Of a DNA stretch of 5,674 nt, positions 3,278-5,674 are shown in pieces. Within the stretch, counting starts at the first letter, position 1. Each line of letters opens with the position of its first letter. Where the stretch lies: positions 1-5,674 of the forward strand of contig JAFTEG010000376.1 in the NCBI GenBank assembly GCA_017453765.1. The letters are read 5' to 3'. Source of the stretch: Selenomonadaceae bacterium. GTDB lineage: Bacteria; Bacillota; Negativicutes; Selenomonadales; Selenomonadaceae. The notes beneath the pieces were generated by a model. That model was given only the letters and a program-made list of their open reading frames with translations. It searched no databases and was not told the origin of the DNA. The translations under genes were made by a program, and so were the position numbers.

Positions 3278-5674
3278 ATGGACGGCGTAAACTCAGCAGT
3301 CATTACGCGCCTGCGAGAAATTTTCACTACAATGGAAGTATCGCGCGTAAGATTAAGACCGATTTTAGCTGATATAGCCGCGTCTATCGATAAAGGATTT
3401 TTCATAGACGCAGATTCAGAAGAAGTCAACTTGCTTTTAAAACAAATTTTAGAGGCGCAGGAAAAATTTTCTACGGTTGAACAGACAAAACGTGCGGCAT
3501 CATTAGGTAACATGGAGCAGGTTGAAAAAGCGCTTGCAACATTGGAACAAAACTCAAAACGCGAAGAATTGACGCAAGTACTTGCAAAAATTTCAACCAT
3601 AATTTTAGATTCGACAGATGAAAAAATGAAACAGTCTCTGCGTCAAGTTCAACTGCAGGCGGAGCACCTTAAAAATAAGGCGAGTAAAACAGACACGGCG
3701 AATGTTGCAAACTTTTTTAAGCAGGCAGAAAGATTCGTGTTACTTGACGAAATTGTTTCAAGCAATGAAGTCATTTCGCCGGAAAAATATTTGGAAGCGT
3801 TACAAAGTTTCCCCGACAACCCCATACTTGTAATGGCGCTTTCACAAAATAAATTGCACTATCCCGGCGCGGTTGTCGAAGTTGAAGAAGTCAAGCCGCA
3901 GGAAAAAGTTGAAGTGGCGGCAGATAAAAAATCTTCGTCCGTACCAAATATTCACGCGGTAAGAGCGGTAAGCATTAAGTACAGAAAAATTCAGCCGCCG
4001 CCGGATTTATCACTTGTCCTCTACGACGAAAAAAGTTTTGTAATTGAAAAGTCTACGTCAAGAAAAAATTTCACGGTAAAATCTTTCAACAACAAACTGC
4101 ATGAATTGGTTGAAAAATCAGATCCCGCGCCCATTTTTAAAATGTTCATGGAGTCACGGATTTTATTTAAAGATTCTGCCGAGAATATAAAATTCAGCGC
4201 CAAAATTACAAAAAATCTTGCCGTGCTTACTCCCGCGATTTTGGACAGACTTTTTTCGTGGGGACTTGCAGACAAAGTCACGTGGCGCGAATGCCAATTT
4301 TATTATTTAAATGATTTCGGTATGGAACTCTGTACGCGCGTATATCGTAACTTTGCACGCAATATACCTCAAAGCGGCGAAAGTGATTTTGATTCGCTTG
4401 TTCACTCGATTAAATTTGCACTGATGAAAATGAGTGAAGCGCGGCTTAAAGACGTGCTGAAAATAAATTTTGAGTACAATCCCGACATTGCCTTTGCACG
4501 CGCGGAATATAAACTTGACAGCGACGTACCGCAAGTCATTCTTATGTTGTCACTCAATCTTTTGGGTAAAAATTGGGAGGAAGAAATTGCAAAGTTCCGC
4601 CTTTTAATCGAACGTGATATCAACGACAGCGTGTATATTAAAGCCGTAATTGTTTTCGTCTTTGACATCGACGACTTGTCTTGGATGAAAATGTTTGATA
4701 CCGTCAAATTTAAAAATATTCGTTTTCTCATGGGTACGAAGGAAGGTTTTGTCACTCCTACCGGCGTGGCGTTTACCTTTGATGAATGGATGTCACTTTG
4801 GAAATTTGGGCATTCTAATTCAAAGCGCGGCAGAAAAAATCTTTCGGATTCAAAAAAAGAATTTTTGCAAGGGCTTTTTGAAGATAAAAAAGTTTTGCCT
4901 GAAAAAGTTTCAAGCGAAAAAGTTTCAGCTGAAAAGAGTGAAAAAGATGATTCGGCAGATGACGAATCAGACGTTGCAGACGACAGCTTTTCGGAAGAAG
5001 TTGTACCGCCTTCATTTTCGGTGACGCCGGAACCTACCTTGCCTTTTGATGATGACGAAGACGTAAACCTTTACTTCGTAGGCAAGCAAGACGCCAAGAA
5101 AGATTCAGAGTACGTTAAAGAAGTTGCAGAGACTTACGGCAGTGAAGACGACGCCGACATTACGCCGGTTGAAATTGTCGAACCTGCGGCTAACGTTGAT
5201 GATAATGACGATATTCAAGATGTTGACGAAGATGTAGAGCCGGTTGAAGATATTCGCCAGGTTGATGATATTAAGCAGGTTAAAGATATTCGCGGGGTTA
5301 AAGATATTCGGCAGGTTGATGAAAATTTTGAGCCGGTTGAAGTTGCGGACGAAGATAAAGTCGAACCTGCGAACGAAGATAAAGTCGAATCTGCGGACGA
5401 AGATAAAGCCGCTGATAAAAGTGAAGATAAAAAGTCAGCGGTTATTGATAGCGTTGCGACGACGCAGGAAAGTGACCTTGCAAAAGTCGACGGCGTCACG
5501 GTAGTAAGCAACCTTTTTAAGTCAGGTGCGGTAAGTCGCGCAATGCTTGCCCTCCACGCCTTGAAAGATTTTATTGCGCAAACCGAGCCCGACGTTGAAA
5601 ATTGGGCGGCGTACCTTTCGGACGAAGTGGGTTTTATTCTTGACGACCCCTTAACATTTCAAACGGTACGCAAC
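3278..5674 (+). CDS. Very large multidomain protein of unknown function, C-terminus outside the window
   Basis: The frame is open for 799 codons from a well-placed ATG to the right edge. I do not recognise the family. In order: residues about 1-160 are helical with coiled-coil character (SEEVNLLLKQILEAQEKF, then a Glu/Lys/Gln-rich helix run); 160-200 continues helical; 201-223 is a short charged linker. Residues about 224-515 form a globular middle. In it, 309-355 reads like a winged helix, with a helix pair and then the hairpin FYYLNDFGMEL (341-351), and 376-470 alternates helices with a hydrophobic strand (VIVFVFDIDD, 457-466). Residues about 525-735 are a strongly acidic, Lys-rich disordered linker with tandem repeats. 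From about 740 a new helical domain begins (VTVVSNLFKSGAVSRAMLAL). There is no signal peptide or membrane segment, so it is probably cytoplasmic. It has its own ribosome site and follows a terminator, so cotranscription with the glycosyltransferase is uncertain. Codon style matches the neighbours, giving no sign of recent transfer. Confidence 0.9.
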   Translation, partial: MDGVNSAVITRLREIFTTMEVSRVRLRPILADIAASIDKGFFIDADSEEVNLLLKQILEAQEKFSTVEQTKRAASLGNMEQVEKALATLEQNSKREELTQVLAKISTIILDSTDEKMKQSLRQVQLQAEHLKNKASKTDTANVANFFKQAERFVLLDEIVSSNEVISPEKYLEALQSFPDNPILVMALSQNKLHYPGAVVEVEEVKPQEKVEVAADKKSSSVPNIHAVRAVSIKYRKIQPPPDLSLVLYDEKSFVIEKSTSRKNFTVKSFNNKLHELVEKSDPAPIFKMFMESRILFKDSAENIKFSAKITKNLAVLTPAILDRLFSWGLADKVTWRECQFYYLNDFGMELCTRVYRNFARNIPQSGESDFDSLVHSIKFALMKMSEARLKDVLKINFEYNPDIAFARAEYKLDSDVPQVILMLSLNLLGKNWEEEIAKFRLLIERDINDSVYIKAVIVFVFDIDDLSWMKMFDTVKFKNIRFLMGTKEGFVTPTGVAFTFDEWMSLWKFGHSNSKRGRKNLSDSKKEFLQGLFEDKKVLPEKVSSEKVSAEKSEKDDSADDESDVADDSFSEEVVPPSFSVTPEPTLPFDDDEDVNLYFVGKQDAKKDSEYVKEVAETYGSEDDADITPVEIVEPAANVDDNDDIQDVDEDVEPVEDIRQVDDIKQVKDIRGVKDIRQVDENFEPVEVADEDKVEPANEDKVESADEDKAADKSEDKKSAVIDSVATTQESDLAKVDGVTVVSNLFKSGAVSRAMLALHALKDFIAQTEPDVENWAAYLSDEVGFILDDPLTFQTVRN
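5249..5320 (+). repeat. Four in-frame 18-bp repeats encoding DI(R/K)(Q/G)V(D/K)
   Basis: Four imperfect 18-bp units start at 5249, 5267, 5285 and 5303 and encode hexapeptides DIRQVD, DIKQVK, DIRGVK and DIRQVD (residues 658-681) in the acidic linker of the large protein. The period is a multiple of three, so gain or loss of units would keep the frame. Confidence 0.9.
5345..5416 (+). repeat. Three in-frame 24-bp repeats encoding A(D/N)EDKVE(P/S)-type octapeptides
   Basis: Units start at 5345, 5369 and 5393 and encode ADEDKVEP, ANEDKVES and the diverged ADEDKAAD (residues 690-713). The first two differ at only two of 24 bases, so this duplication looks recent. The repeat lies in the same acidic linker, 24 bases after the 18-bp array. 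Confidence 0.9.

Noticed and set aside
3187..3600. Minus-strand frame opposite the start of the large unknown gene
   Set aside because: It overlaps the strong ribosome site and N-terminal coding sequence of a much longer frame and has no recognisable domain.
4695..5024. Plus-strand frame and its antisense partners within the large unknown gene
   Set aside because: They are Lys/Phe/Leu-rich shadows of the acidic, A-rich coding frame, with no ribosome site.
5215..5511. Ser/Thr-rich minus-strand frame opposite the acidic linker
   Set aside because: Its repetitive Ser/Thr composition follows directly from the GAT/GAA repeats on the other strand, and it has no start signals.

Overview
The window carries five protein-coding genes in two divergent blocks and looks like low-to-medium G+C bacterial DNA rich in A and T runs. 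Strong Shine-Dalgarno sites, Sec and Tat export signals, a TPR/O-GlcNAc-transferase-type glycosyltransferase and a carboxymuconolactone-decarboxylase/cupin pair would fit a Negativicutes (Selenomonas-like) Firmicute. That placement is an inference from gene content and codon style, not a proof.

Left block, minus strand (1-1106). A near-consensus sigma-70-type promoter at 1078-1106 drives an operon reading leftwards. It starts with an exported carboxymuconolactone-decarboxylase (CMD) family protein (634-1059), followed by a single-domain metal-binding cupin (111-548). The third gene (1-114) has a twin-arginine signal peptide and runs off the left edge. Its visible N-terminus resembles metallo-beta-lactamase-fold hydrolases of the UlaG/NAPE-PLD-like type. 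The cupin stop and third-gene start overlap as ATGA, which suggests translational coupling. The 85-bp gap between the CMD and cupin genes holds an unusual tract with five TATCGATCT copies. CMD/cupin/hydrolase sets are usually assigned to small-molecule or redox detoxification, but the substrate is unknown here.

Divergent spacer (1060-1231). It holds the left operon's promoter, a weaker candidate promoter for the right block, and four tandem TTAATCC heptamers just before the glycosyltransferase start.

Right block, plus strand (1232-5674). A 614-residue GT41/SPINDLY-type glycosyltransferase with an N-terminal TPR-like region (1232-3076) is followed by a clear Rho-independent terminator (3144-3173). 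Next, with its own strong ribosome binding site, is a very large gene (3278 to beyond the right edge, 799 codons visible, no stop). I do not recognise its product. It has a helical/coiled-coil N-terminus, a globular middle with a winged-helix-like stretch and a possible degenerate nuclease-like region, a long acidic repeat-containing linker, and the start of another folded domain. It is the least explained item in the window.

No RNA genes, insertion sequences or CRISPR arrays were seen. No gene-free stretch exceeds about 200 bp.
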